This document shows, piece after piece, positions 11,533 to 23,482 of a stretch of 64,000 nt of DNA. The position numbers were made by a program, and so were the translations under genes. Origin of the DNA: Chamaecyparis obtusa (taxonomy: Eukaryota > Streptophyta > Pinopsida > Cupressales > Cupressaceae); assembly GCA_027943335.1 (NCBI GenBank), contig BSBK01001301.1, positions 310,001 to 374,000 of the forward strand, in the 5' to 3' direction. Each line of letters begins with the position of its first letter. Positions within the stretch are counted from its first letter, which is position 1. The notes beneath the pieces were generated by a model. The model ran no database searches. It was given only the letters and a program-made list of their open reading frames with translations, and was not told the origin of the DNA.

Positions 11533-12339
11533 GGGCCAATTTGGGTGCTGGAATACCAAATGCCAATTCCAGTCAATTCTGGAAGATGCTGCAATTCTGG
11601 AAGATACAAATCTTGAAAATGATTTCCGGAATATGGGCTGACCCGTTTGGTTCACTCGGAAGATGACTAAGAAGATGCATAAGGAATTTTAATTCTTTAT
11701 TTTAATTTCTTTAAATATGGTGTGTATGTCTGTATATATACACACATACATGTGTGTATATATACACATATGCACACATGTGTATATATACACATGCACA
11801 CGTGTGTATATGTGTATACATGTGTGTATATACACAAATGTATACACATATGCACATGTGTATATATACACACATACACATGTGTGTATGTGTGTGTATA
11901 CACACACATACACACATATACACACACGTGTGTACATATACACATGTGTGTGTATATACATATACACACATTTGTGTATATATACACATATACACATGTG
12001 TGTGTATATATACACATGTATATACACACATGTATGTATATACAAGCATGTGTATATATACACACATGTATATATATACATCCTTATAGCAATATAATAT
12101 ACATCCTTGTAGTCACGGATCCCACGAAATATTAAATTAGGTTTTATAAAAATTGGAATTGGAATTCGAAATTCCAATTCCACCTATTTGAGTGGAAGAT
12201 GAAATGCCCATTTTGGGGGCAAAATTGGAATTTTGAAATTCCAATTCCAATTTTTTGGATGGACACAAACATGGAATTGACATTATCTGGAAATCTAAGT
12301 TCGAAATATGGGCTCTAATTCTAGCACCCAAACAGGCCC
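11533..12339. mobile_element. MITE-like element (right-arm copy)
   Basis: This is the inverted-arm copy of the element at 703-1591. It keeps the inverted termini (GGGCCAATTTGGGTGCTGGA at its left end, and CACCCAAACAGGCCC at its right end). It is about 80 bp shorter because the internal TG/TA tract is shorter. It was probably present before the arm duplicated, since both copies occupy the same place in the arm. Confidence 0.55.
11722..12082. repeat. TG/TA alternating purine-pyrimidine tract (right arm)
   Basis: Counterpart of 959-1403, about 360 bp long and so roughly 80 bp shorter. It accounts for nearly all the length difference between the two arms. Confidence 0.9.
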
Positions 12340-13039
12340 TTTCAGAACCCTAAAGGGACAATACAAAATCAAACCAACACTAAAATCACCAAACCATACA
12401 ATATAGGCAGAAGAAAATTCTTATTAACAATAGGAAAGATGAAGGCATAAAAATTTCAAACTGCAATAAATGCTTGACTACAATAAAAATTTGAAAATCT
12501 AGGCAAATTTTTAGATATCTATGAGTAAGGACAAAAAAATACACCAAGATTTCTAGTCTTCAAAACTAGATAGAATAAATATATTTTTCAAGTCCTGACC
12601 AAAATGCTACTAAGTTGGCCTTACCCGTTGTTTGATTTTTAAATATTTGAATTCCTTATTTTCTAAAAACAAAGGGTAAACGGGCATGGATTATTGAATT
12701 AGAAGTCCCAGTTAAAGAAAATGCTATCCACGTTTGAATGTGTGGGAGAATCACTCGTAAACTCTAAAAAGTTGTGGGGATGCTGCAGTCTATTTTGATC
12801 AATGAAATTTGAGGTGGGTTTTTCTCAGGGGTTAGAATTTCTGGAGTAATTTCACGATAGTTTTTTCTTCTTAAGAGATTATTTTGTTTATACTGCGTTG
12901 AATCAAATTTTCATTGACCAATAAATGGTCCCTATAATTTTTGATTTTAATGTTTTCAAGCCTTCACTCATTGAATTTCATTTCACCTGTAAAATCCTTC
13001 AGGGTCTGCGATATTTGATGGTAATAATTAGTACAAAGT

Positions 13040-13849
13040 GTGCATGACTTTAAATCCATAGTTGAAAGGAGGGGTTCCATTACTGTTCTTTGCCCTAATG
13101 AAATTTGAGATTGTATTATATTCATAAATATCTATGATGAAGTTAGCAATAACTATAAATGAACAGGGTCTGGATCAATACATTTTAGAATCAAATATCT
13201 GGAAGAAGAAGAAAATACCTGGTAGAGTAAGGAAGTTGTCACTGTCTCGGATGCTGGTGATGCTGGTAGCTATGCCCTTGCCTTACAGGTACAGGTTCGA
13301 TGTTTTGATGCACAAGAGCTCTGAATTCTAGTAGAGCCATAGAATTGTAGGGGGCGCCTTCCGTTGGTGCTGTCTCACATGCACTTGCGGGCCCTACTAT
13401 CTATACACAATTGCTGATGCTGCTCCTTTGTCCTCCCTGCCTCTTCCTCGCTACCAAAAAAATGAAAAAGGTAAAAAGAAATAGAAAAAAATACAGATGA
13501 ACATAAGCAAACAGACCATGAAAACAAAAAAAATTGAAGAAAATCACAGAAGAAAGACTAGACTAGTGTGCACACTGTAGAAACCCTAGACAAAGGAAAA
13601 CCTAGAAAAAACAAAGATCATTTTGAGAAAAGAGCTGAAAAATAAAGAAAAGATTTACAGAAGGAAAAAAAACTTTCAAAAGAAAGAAACAATGATTTTT
13701 TCGCAAGTTGAATTATTAATCTTACCTTGATTTTCTGATTTTCTCAACTTTTTTCAGCTTTTGAAGATATTTTCCGCTCTCCAAACGTTCGAAATTTGCC
13801 AGATATTTTTCGGCTTTTCCTGCTTCTGAAGATATTCGAATTTGAAATG
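13040..13849. other. Region right of the inverted repeat, no gene seen
   Basis: 13040-13330 contains a 65-codon open frame with no recognisable motif. 13330-13440 is locally more GC-rich (GGGGGCGCCTTCCG), then 13450-13700 is A-rich. No coding sequence, RNA gene or repeat boundary could be supported. Confidence 0.4.
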
Positions 13850-16800
13850 TAACACAGTTACAGACGAGATTTATTTGACAAGCAATATAGTTTTTTAATA
13901 ATTAATTTTACATTATATTAATTTTTAAAAATTATTACTGGTTAAACATTAAAATATTATTTAAAAAATTAATATATAAAAATTTAGGGGAGATTTATAA
14001 TGCATTTATTATTTTTATTATACAATTATTTTATCTTCAATAATTATATTCATACTAAAATAATACATATATATCTAGTAAATTATTATTATCTGTAATG
14101 GTGAAATTTGTGTATTTACGTTGAATGAGATGCACGAGTTAAATTGAGCGATCAATGGTTGATATTGAATAGAGAGAGTGGAGGACCATCCAAAATATTT
14201 TGGTCGTCCATTTTATTTTTTACATTTGCAATCTTCTTTCAATTTGTATCTTCGCTTTTTCACCATCGTTTTGTTCGGTAGCATGATTCTTTTTCGTTAC
14301 CCTATGCAGTTCCGTCTCACAAAAAGCGAAGTCAGAGGGAAATGCAAATATTTTGGCATTTCACTTTTTCATTTATTGTTTTGTGTCTATTATTTTACCA
14401 TTCCCAAAGCAACACAATTTTCGCTAGTGGAAGCACATCCTCTCGAAATATATGACACATGTTGTAAATTCTTATTAAATAGTTAACAAATTAAATTGCA
14501 GCATTCCCTGTTTCGGTCTCCATAAAGAAATGGTTAAAATAAATTGCACGTACACAAATTTGTTGCCACATTTAGGGTTAACGCGGTAGCTTCGTGGCAG
14601 AAGAAATTGGATTAACTATGATTTGTTTTTCCTCTTTAGCGACCGCTATGATTAGAAATTGTCCTATCTTTTCACAGGGCCATTCTTCTTAGTGATAGGA
14701 GAGGCATACAGAGCCATTCCCTCTACCTCTCGATACACCTCAATATTGTAGCAAAATATGGGACTTGTAGAGATTATGATGCATATTTGGTATTTTATGT
14801 ATATGCAGATTTCTTTTACCTTGTTGGAAATTCGTTTATACTCATTACTACTACATTTCTTCTTATATTTATGCATATTTCTTTTACCCTTTTGTAAATA
14901 TATTTTTACTCTTTACAACTACACTTTTTCCTCTGATGGTGTTTACCTAGCGTATTGATTTCTCCCATTCCAAATGTTTGGAATCAAAAAGTATAAAACC
15001 CAAGCTGCGAGAACAACAAATAAATAAAATGACAAATAAAAGCAAATAACCCATCTCAGGGTCGAAAGTTGCTATTAATATAGGCACAATCTTTGATCAA
15101 AAACCCCTCGCCATTTTGGACATGTTTGACCTAACACTAACTTTCGTGGGTAAGGAGATTAAATGCATTTATATTATTTTATCATTTTATAAATTTTTGT
15201 GTGTTCACTTTGTACTGAATTCTCTTCATTCTATTCCATTATTTTTGTCCTTCATTTTACTTCTCAGCTATATAATGAAATTAGAAAAATACATCAGGCT
15301 TCAAAGATTTTCCTTAACCTTCTTAAGCCCTAGAATAACTTGTTTGTGGAGCTTCTAGCATGTCTCCTTTATTTGTATCTCGACACTATCAACTAAGCCC
15401 AAAAACACCTCAGTGCGGCTCAAGCAGGACTTGAACCTATGACCTCCTCAATCACCATTTTCGGCCATTGCATCTGCATTACTACTTTTATTTCACAAAA
15501 AATGTATTAAAGAAACATCAAATGTAGCGAATAGATATTCATATACGTATTAACAAGATGCCTTTATCATATTTGTGTTTCAATATAAAGTTGTATCGAT
15601 GGCTCTATTCAATCTCCACAATTTAGAAATACAAAGAAATGGCCACTTGTACAACATCTACCACCATGATGCCTTCCCTTCAGATAATTAGAGAACTAAT
15701 GAAGTTATTTTGCATTTCACATATAGTGATTACTTATTAGTATGTTAGTGTTAGATTTTTGTGTAAAGAGTGTTTTTTTAACATCCATGAAAGCATATAA
15801 AATACTGGAAGACCAAAACCTACAACAAAAAATGTGCATGCAACTACCACAAAAGAGCAATGTTCCCATAGGTATCAATATGGGAGTGAACAAAATGAAT
15901 AGAGGTGTCAAAAGCACCATTCCCATCACAGTTCCTACCAATGTGAGCCCAACCAAATTGAACCAGATAAAAAAAGTGTTACAAAATCCAAAACCTCAAT
16001 GGAGTTGGTTGCATTCTCTTTAATTTTGCCCATTACTCTTTGATGTCATTTAGCCATTTGAAACCCTTAAAGTTCAAAAGCATGAAAACCCAAATTTCCA
16101 TAGCTCAAATAAACCCAATATGTGCATATGCCTTAAACTAACTATTTACTAATAATATGAACAATTTGGGCATTAAAACCCATGAATAAAATCTCTCTAG
16201 GTGTGGGATTATTGAATTATCTTAGAGATAGATATGCCCATACATGTTATTGTGAATATATTGTTAGCTTTTGTGAGGCACTATACAAGTGTGATGGGTA
16301 AGCGTGGCAGGATGAGAAGAATGGAGTCCATGGAGAACAACACAATATGAAGCATTTGGTTGGGCATTTGGGTTGCTATTTTACATGTATTGATTTATGA
16401 AGATCATCACTTGGCAAATAAATGCATCTAGAAGATCATAAACAAGTGGACAATCCCATCATGGAGGACATGTGCACGAGTAGAGGGAAACATGTAAACT
16501 TAGTCATGGTAGATTTGTTGAGTTGATGGGGCACTCCTTTCCAGACAACTCAACTATGCATGTTCTAGATCTCTTGTAATATTTGCATCTGAGGTTGGGG
16601 AACTAAAACCCTTTTATTATTTTTTCTTTAAAGCTTGTGCAATTATATAATCTTTGCATCCTTTAAAAGTGTATTAGGTTGAGGACAAGATCACTTTTAA
16701 TTCACTTCAGGTCAAAGTCAAGGCCTCTTTATAATTCGCAAGAGTTGAGTTGTAAAATTAAATTACCTTGTATGTGATTTATATTATTTTTAAAAATATT

Positions 16801-17607
16801 TTATGCAATTGATTATGTTAAATTAAATTTCCTTGTCACAGAGAGAGAGAGAGAGAGTGAGAGTGGGGGGGTGGGGGTGAAGCATGTGTATGTGTAATAT
16901 TATAATTTGAAGCTATCGCTTCTCAATTGAGACCTTTGTTGAATAAACAACATCGTCTTCTATTTAACAACCTTCCATTTTACCTCATGTACTTCATTAA
17001 TTTGTATGCAAAAAAATGGACCAAAACTTTCCCTAACTAACCTACCACACCTCTTCGGTGTACCCATTGCACACATAGGTGTGATTTCTAGTTTGAAAGT
17101 GAGGAGCTAAAATTTACGTCCAATAGTGGGAAATCGTGCAAACAAAATGACTACCATTGAAGCGATTTGAAGCGTAGATCATTTTTTGTTGTTCTGACCA
17201 AATTGAAAAGATAGGTTACAACATCGTCACTGTTGGTTTGATTCTTTTTAAATATAAGTTTGTTTTTTCTTTAAATTACAAACATAGGTTTGCCAAAGGA
17301 TTTTAGCCATCTTTTTCAGTCATAATGTGATGAATTAATTGTTTCATAATAAATTAATAAAAAATGTAATATAGTGAAAAAATGTTAATATAATATAAAT
17401 AACAATATATAAATTTTAAATTCAAATATCAACATAATGATATAAATATAATAATATAATATTATAAAATAATAAAAAGTAATAATATAAATGTATAATA
17501 TATTATAAATCATTTTTAAAATAGTTTAAATAACAATACATTGATATTATATTATTTATGTTATAGTTTAGTAATAATATAATATAAATAGAATATAAAT
17601 GATTTTA
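13850..17607. repeat. Direct duplication, copy A1 (~3.8 kb)
   Basis: This unit begins TAACACAGTTACAGACGAGA and is repeated in the same orientation from 18891. The two copies are about 95% identical in compared stretches. A1 has ~146 bp (about 15748-15893) missing from A2. It lacks the ~315-bp insertion that A2 carries at 22124. No gene is recognisable in it. A 102-codon frame present in both copies differs mostly by replacement changes and is probably not coding. The unit end (about 17606) runs into a further partial copy of the unit start. Confidence 0.88.
15405..15470 (-). repeat. tRNA-like pol III promoter module (SINE-like), copy A1
   Basis: On the minus strand, TGGCCGAAAATGG (15467-15455) resembles an A box and GGTTCAAGTCC (15437-15427) matches the B-box consensus GGTTCRANNCC, at tRNA-like spacing. 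No cloverleaf or anticodon arm is evident. It may be the head of an old SINE. No target duplication was found. Confidence 0.4.
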
Positions 17608-17784
17608 GTAGTTTTTTTAATAATTACTTTTAGATTATATTAATTTTAAAAATTATTACTGGTTGAACATTAAAATATTATTTAAAAAATTAATATATAA
17701 AGTTTGGGGGAGATTTATAATGCATTTATTATTTTTGTTATATAATTATTTTATCTTGAATAATTATAAAAAGATATTCATATT

Positions 17785-17844
<60 letters not shown>

Positions 17845-17880
17845 AATTATTATTATTTGTAATGGTGGAATTTGCATATT
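17608..17880. repeat. Third, partial copy of the unit start (A')
   Basis: It matches 13884-14130 in direct orientation (ATTATTACTGG, GGGGGAGATTTATAATGCAT, TAAATTATTATTAT) with more divergence than A1 versus A2, and with an (AT)n expansion inside. Either the unit is flanked by direct terminal repeats, or this is a broken head-to-tail tandem copy. Confidence 0.75.
17790..17841. repeat. (AT)n microsatellite
   Basis: About 25 uninterrupted AT units inside the partial copy A'. The equivalent site in A1 (about 14066) and A2 has only ATACATATATATC, so the expansion is specific to this copy. Confidence 0.95.
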
Positions 17881-17896
17881 CATACCATTTTAAAAA

Positions 17897-18190
17897 ATTC
17901 TTGTGTCGTCTCCATCTTCTTCTTCTTTTTGCTCCTCCTCCTCCTCCTCTTCTTCTCCTTCCTCTTCGTCCTCTTTATCCTCTTCTTCGTCCTCTTCTTC
18001 TTCTTCCTCCTCCATCTCCTCTTCTTCTTCCTCATGTTCTTCTTCTTCATCTCTTTGTTCCTCATCCTCCTCTTCCCCCTCTATCTCTCTATCTCTCTCT
18101 TCCCCTTCCTCTTCTCCTCCCCTTTCTCCTTCTTTCCCTTCCCCTTCTTCGTTCCTCCTCCTCCTCCTCCTCCTCCTCCTTCTTCTTCAA
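17897..18190. repeat. CTT/CTC polypyrimidine tract
   Basis: Nearly 300 bp of pyrimidine on the plus strand with few purines, mostly TCT, CTC and TCC triplets and ending in (CTC)n. It gives artefactual Ser-, Leu-/Pro- or Phe-rich ORFs, and Lys/Arg-rich ones on the other strand. The tract can adopt H-DNA (triplex) structure. Confidence 0.93.
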
Positions 18191-18890
18191 ATGAACTTAA
18201 ATGCATAAATATGATGTAAAGGATAATAAACTAAAAGGACAATTCAAAATAAATTATGTCACCAACCCTATGCCCGTCCCCATGCCCCCAAATGGAGAGT
18301 CATCTAAATAGCCTCAAGGATGCCTCACCAGGGTCCAATGGTCAAACTCAATAAATCTAGTCATCTTAAAGTGAGATTTTAAGAGTACACATGGTAATGA
18401 TTTTCAATGATCCTTCAAATCTTGATTATTATTCATGCAACCACATAAATTAAACAAAATCAAATGTAGCTTCTAAGAGGTCTTAACCTCTCTTAAAACT
18501 CCCACAAAAAATCAAACTAGGAAGGTGCAAATTTAATCCAAAAAGCTTTATGCTCTATTCCATTAAGTTCATAGTGCATGCTCATTGTCTGGTACAAGAT
18601 TTCCCATAAGAAAACTTACAAAGCTTTAACCCCCTCTTGTACTCGTCATTTTGTTAATAAACCGTATCATACTTTCAACAATTGTGTAGATGCCTTCAAA
18701 TATAATATGTGGATGACTATTTACAAGTGAGGAGGTATGAGACACCAACATCTACCAACATATTAAAGATGTTGAACATAACGAGTCGATACAATACCAT
18801 GGAAGTCACAAATAAGAGAGCTTAGCAGAAGATGTTAATTTACCTATCTATATAAATGAGAATTAGTATGCATCTAGAATTAAGCGTTTA
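18191..18890. other. Spacer between A' and A2, nothing recognised
   Basis: About 700 bp of AT-rich sequence with no open frame of note, no tRNA-like module and no visible repeat with the rest of the window. Confidence 0.4.
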
Positions 18891-20444
18891 ACACAGTTAC
18901 AGACGAGATTTATTTGACAAGCAATATAGTTTTTTAATAATTAATTTTACATTATATTAATTTTTAAAAATTATTACTGGTTAAACATTAAAATATTATT
19001 TAAAAAATTAATATATAAAAATTTAGGGGAGATTTATAATGCATTTATTATTTTTATTAGACAATTATTTTATCATCAATAATTATATTCATACTAAAAT
19101 AATACATATATATCTAGTAAATTATTATTATTTGTAATGGTTAAATTTGCGTATTTACGTCGAATGAGATGTGCGAGTTAAATTCAGTGATCAATGGTTG
19201 ATATCGAATAGAGAGAGTGGAGTACCATCCAAAATATCTTGGTCATCCATTTTATTTTTTACACCTGCGGTCTTCTTTCAATTTGTATCTTCGCTTTTTC
19301 ACGGTTGTTTTGTTCGGCAACATGATTCTTTTTCGTTACCCTACGCAGTTCCATCTCACAAAAAGCGAGGTCAGAGGGAAATGCAAATATTTTGGCATTT
19401 CACTTTTTCATTTATTATTTTGCGTCTATTATTTTACCATTGCCAAAGCAACACAATTTTCGCTAGTGGAAGCACATCCTCTCAGAATATACGACACATG
19501 TTGTAAATTCTTATTAAATAGTTAACAAAATAAATTGCAGCATTCCCTATTTCGGTCTCCATAAAGAAATGGTTAAAATAAATTGCATGTACACAAATTT
19601 GTTGCCACATTTAGGGTTAACGTGGTAGCTTCGTGGTAGAATAAATTGGATTAACTATGATTTGTTTTTCCTCTTTAGCGACCGCTATGACGAGAAATTG
19701 CCCTATCTTTTCACAGGGCCATTCTTCTCAGTGATAGGAGAGGCATACAGAGTCATTCCCTCTACCTCTCGATACACCTCAATATTGTACAAAAATATGG
19801 GACTTATAGAGATTATGATGCATATTTGGTATTATATATTTATGTAGATTTCTTTTACCTTGTTGGAAATTCATTTATACTCATTACTACTACATTTCTT
19901 CTTATATTTATGCATATTTCTTTTACCCTTTTGTAAATATATTTTTACTCTTTACAACTACACTTTTTCCTCTGATGGTGTTTACCTAGCGTATTGATTT
20001 CTCCCATTCCAAATGTTTGGAATCGAAAAGTATCAAACCCAAGCTGTGAGAACAACAAATAAATAAAATGACAAATAAAAGCAAACAACCCATCTCAGCG
20101 TCAAAAGTTGCTATTAATATAGGCACAATCTTTGATCAAAAACCCCTCGCCATTTTGGACATGTTTGACCTAACACTAACTTTCGTGGGTAAGAATATTA
20201 AATGAATTTATATTATTTTATCATTTTATAAATTTTTGTGTGTTCACTTTGTACTGAATTCTCTTCATTCTGTTCCATTATTTTTGTCCTTCATTTTACT
20301 TCTCAGCTATATAATGAAATTAGAAAAATACATCAGGCTTCAAGGATTTTTCTTAACCTTCTTAAGCCCCAAAATCTCTTGTTTGTGGAGCTTATAGCAT
20401 GTCTCCTTTATTTGTATCTCGACACTATCAACTAAGCCTAGAAA

Positions 20445-20510
20445 CTCCTCAGTGTGGCTCAAGCTGGACTTGAACCTGTGACCTCCTCAATCACCATTTT
20501 CGGCCATTGC
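20445..20510 (-). repeat. tRNA-like module (SINE-like), copy A2
   Basis: Same module as at 15405 in the duplicated unit, with B box GGTTCAAGTCC at 20476-20466. It came with the duplication and is not an independent insertion. Confidence 0.4.
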
Positions 20511-22123
20511 ATCTGCATTACTACTTTTATTTCACAAAAAATGTATTAAAGAAACATCAAATGTAGCGAATATATATATTCATATACGTATTAACGAGAC
20601 GCCTTTATCATATTTGTGTTTCAATATAAAGTTGTATCGATGGCTCTATTCAATCTCCACAGTTTAGAAATACAAAGAAATTGCCACTTGTACAACATCT
20701 ACCACCATGATGCCTTCCCTTCAGATAATTAGAGAACTAATGAAGTTATTTTGCATTTCATATATAGTGATTACTTATTAGTATGTTAAAAATGAATAGA
20801 GGTGTCAAAAGCACCATTCCCACCACAGTTCCTACCAATGTGAGCCCAACCAAATTGAACTAGATAAAAAAAGTGTTACAAAATCCAAAACCTCAATGGA
20901 GTTGGTTGCATTCTCTTTAATTTTGCCCATTACTCTTTGATGTCATTTAGCCATTTGAAACCTTAAAGTTCAAAAGCATAAAAACCCAAATTTTCGTAGC
21001 TCAAACAAACCCAATATGTGCATATGCCCTAAACTAACTAATTACTAATAATATGAACAATTTGGGCATTAAAACCCATGAATAAAATCTCTCTAGGTGT
21101 GGGATTATTGAATTATCTTAGAGATGGATATGCCCATACATGTTATTGTGAATATATTGTTAGCTTTTATTAGGCACTATACAAGTGTGATGGGTAAACG
21201 TGGCAAGATGAGAAGAATATAGTCCATGGAGAACAACACAATATGAAGCATTTGGTTGGGCATTTGGGTTGCTATTTTACATGTATTAATCTATGAAGAT
21301 CATCACTTGGCAAATAAATGCATCTAGAAGATCATAAACAAGTGGACAATCTCATCATGGAGGACATGTGAACAAGTAGAGGGAAACATGTAAACTTAGT
21401 CATGGTAGATTTGTTGAGTTGATGGAGCACTCCTTTCCAGACAACTCAAGTATGCATGTTCTAGATCTCCTGTAATATTTGCATCTGAGGTTGGGGAACT
21501 AAAGCCCTTTTATTATTTTTTCTTTAAAGCTTGTGCAATTATATAATCTTTGCATCCTTTAAAAATGTATTAGGTTGAGGAAAAGATCACTTTTAGTTCA
21601 CTTCAGGTCAAATTCAAGGCCTCTTTATAATTCACAAGAGTTGAGTTGTTAAATTAAATTACCTTGTATGTGATTTATGTTATTTTTAAAAATATTTTAT
21701 GCAATTGATTATGTTAAATTAAATTTCCTTGTCAGAGAGAGAGAGAGAGAGAGGGGAGGGGTTGAAGCATGTGTGTGTGTAATATTATAATTTGAAGCTA
21801 TCGCTTCTCAATTGAGACCTTTGTTGAATAAACAACATCGTCTTATATTTAACAACCTTCCATTTGACCTCATGTACTTCATTAATTTGTATGCAAAAAA
21901 ATGGACCAAAACTTTCCCTAACTAACCTACCACACCTCTTCAGCATACCCATTGCACACATAGGTGTGATTGCTAGTTTGAAAGTGAGGAGCTAAAATTT
22001 ACGTCCAATAGTGGGAAATCATGCAAACAAAATGACTACCATTGAAGCAATTTGAAGCATAGATAATTTTTTGTTGTTCTGACCATATTGAAAAGATAGG
22101 TTACAACATCATTACTGTTGGGA

Positions 22124-22440
22124 TACCTATCCAATTATCAATTATTGGCATGTCACATACTACGGAGGAAAACATGAGTATGGTATTTTGACACCGATCT
22201 TGAGGCCCAGACGTTGTCCCTTTTCCCCACCTTTCAAATTCTATGGCGGATTGGAATGGACCAAAAGCTACAGTTGTCATCACTGCGCATTCAACTTGTG
22301 TGTATCGTAGCTCACATGCATTCAATATGCTGCTCACTTTGACAATTGTGGTGATGATTTGACCTATATGGAATTAAAATTTATCGTTGCCTTAAAAAAA
22401 ATCTGTCACTATAAAAAGTGGTAATTTTCATGTGTTGTAG
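22124..22440 (-). other. ~315-bp insertion in A2 with a protein-like open frame
   Basis: A1 reads CACTGTTGG directly into TTTGATTC (about 17228). A2 has about 315 extra bp there, bordered by TGTTGG and TGTTGTAGG, possibly a diverged target duplication. The insert is less AT-rich than its surroundings. On the minus strand, 22337-22101 is an open 78-codon frame with a gene-like composition (LNACELRYTQVECAVMTTVA, then FERWGKGTTSGPQDRCQN). I do not recognise the protein. A captured exon fragment is possible. Confidence 0.45.
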
Positions 22441-22732
22441 GTTTGATTCTTTTTAAATACAAGTTTATTTTTTCTTTAAATTACAAACATAGGTTTGCCA
22501 AATGATTTTAGCCATCTTTTTTCAGCCATAATGTGATGAATTAATTGTTTTATAATAAATTAATAAAAAAAATGTAATATATTTCAAAAATGTTAATATA
22601 ATATAAATAACAATCTATAAATTTTAAATTAAAATATCAACATAATGATATAAATATAATAATATTATAAAATAATTAAAAGTGATAATATAAATGTATA
22701 ATATATTATAATAGCAATGAAGCAACCAGATC

Positions 22733-23440
22733 TTCCATCTTCAAAGTGGTTGTTGTACTCCCAATGGCCATCACCAGATGATCCCATGTGTCAGGCAAAG
22801 ATCATAACAGAAGCATACATTGATCCTCGTCATCAATCTTGACTCCTATGGAAGTTAACTATGAAATAATCATGTTGAAAACATTTAGATGATCTGCTAC
22901 AGATGTACCCTTGTCCATCTTCAAGGAATACAACTTCTTCTTGAAGAACAACTTGTTTACTAGAGACTTTCCTTGATAAAATGTCACCAAGTTTCTTCCA
23001 TAAAGAAGTTGTTGTCTTCTCCTCATGAACATTTAACAAAGTAGAGTCTACCAAATAGAGTTTGATTAGCCCTTTGGCTTTTCTATTTGTGAGATCCCAG
23101 ACCTCTTGTCTCATGCCTGAAGGTTTAAATCAAGCCACTACAAACCAAAGATCTCTATCTACTAGCAGATATTTAATAGAACAAAGTCTGCAAATAGGGT
23201 TTGATTAGCCCTTTGGCTTTTCTATTTATGAGATCCCAATCCTCTTGTCTCATGCCTAAAGGTTTAACTCAAGCCACTACAAACTAGAGATCTCTATCTA
23301 CCAGCAGATCTTCCATCTTGAGTTTCCACAACTCATAATTGCTACTATCAAACTTCACATTATCTACTCTTCCTAATCTGCTCACCATCTCAATCTACAA
23401 TATTGATTATCAGTGCCCTGCAAATCACCCACTACAGAAA
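22733..23440 (-). pseudogene. Copia-type gag fragment (UBN2-like region)
   Basis: On the minus strand, WDLTNRKAKGLIKLYLVDST and KTTTSLWKKL match the conserved core of Ty1/Copia gag polyproteins (gag_pre/UBN2 region, typically ...AxxxIxLxLxDxxLxxVxxxxTAxxLWxxL...). After a frame slip near 22970 the neighbouring frame continues with the expected KLYSLKM and LNVFN motifs. The 5' part of the fragment (23042-23308) carries an internal ~134-bp tandem duplication. The rest of gag and all of pol are missing, with the edge at about 22716-22733 joining copy A2. Confidence 0.72.
23042..23308. repeat. Tandem duplication, ~134-bp unit, inside the Copia gag fragment
   Basis: Both units contain TTTGATTAGCCCTTTGGCTT, GAGATCCCA, CTCTTGTCTCATGCCT and GATCTCTATCTAC in the same order, with second-unit positions offset by about 134 bp. 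This duplication breaks the gag frame. Confidence 0.85.
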
Positions 23441-23482
23441 TGACACAAACAACCTGCCCACAAGGATAACCCAACTAGCCTT

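Larger units (their letters stand above)
9092..13039 (-). repeat. Right arm of the ~4-kb inverted repeat
   Basis: This is the reverse-complement partner of 1-4030. The inner end is sharp: ATGGCTCAAC at 9092-9101 pairs with GTTGAGCCAT at 4021-4030, and homology stops immediately inside. The outer pairing ends at 13039 only because the left arm meets the window edge. The arm is about 80 bp shorter than the left one, nearly all of it in the TG/TA tract. Confidence 0.93.
18891..22716. repeat. Direct duplication, copy A2
   Basis: Second copy of the unit, starting with the same TAACACAGTTACAGACGAGA. It ends at about 22716, in the AT-rich stretch equivalent to 17510, where Copia-derived sequence takes over. 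A2 therefore lacks the final ~90 bp of A1 and the partial third copy. GA microsatellites (16839 and 21736) and a tRNA-like module lie at equivalent places in A1 and A2. Confidence 0.88.

Noticed and set aside
13260..13325. Possible tRNA gene because of GGTTCGAT
   Set aside because: No cloverleaf stems or A box at the needed spacing.
14178..14486. 102-residue ORF conserved in both copies of the direct duplication (also 19217-19525)
   Set aside because: Differences between the copies mostly change amino acids, there is no recognisable domain, and the Phe/Leu-rich composition follows from T-rich DNA. Conservation is explained by recent duplication.
17862..18219. Leu/Pro-, Ser- and Lys/Arg-rich ORFs over 100 residues
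   Set aside because: These are translations of the pyrimidine tract in different frames.
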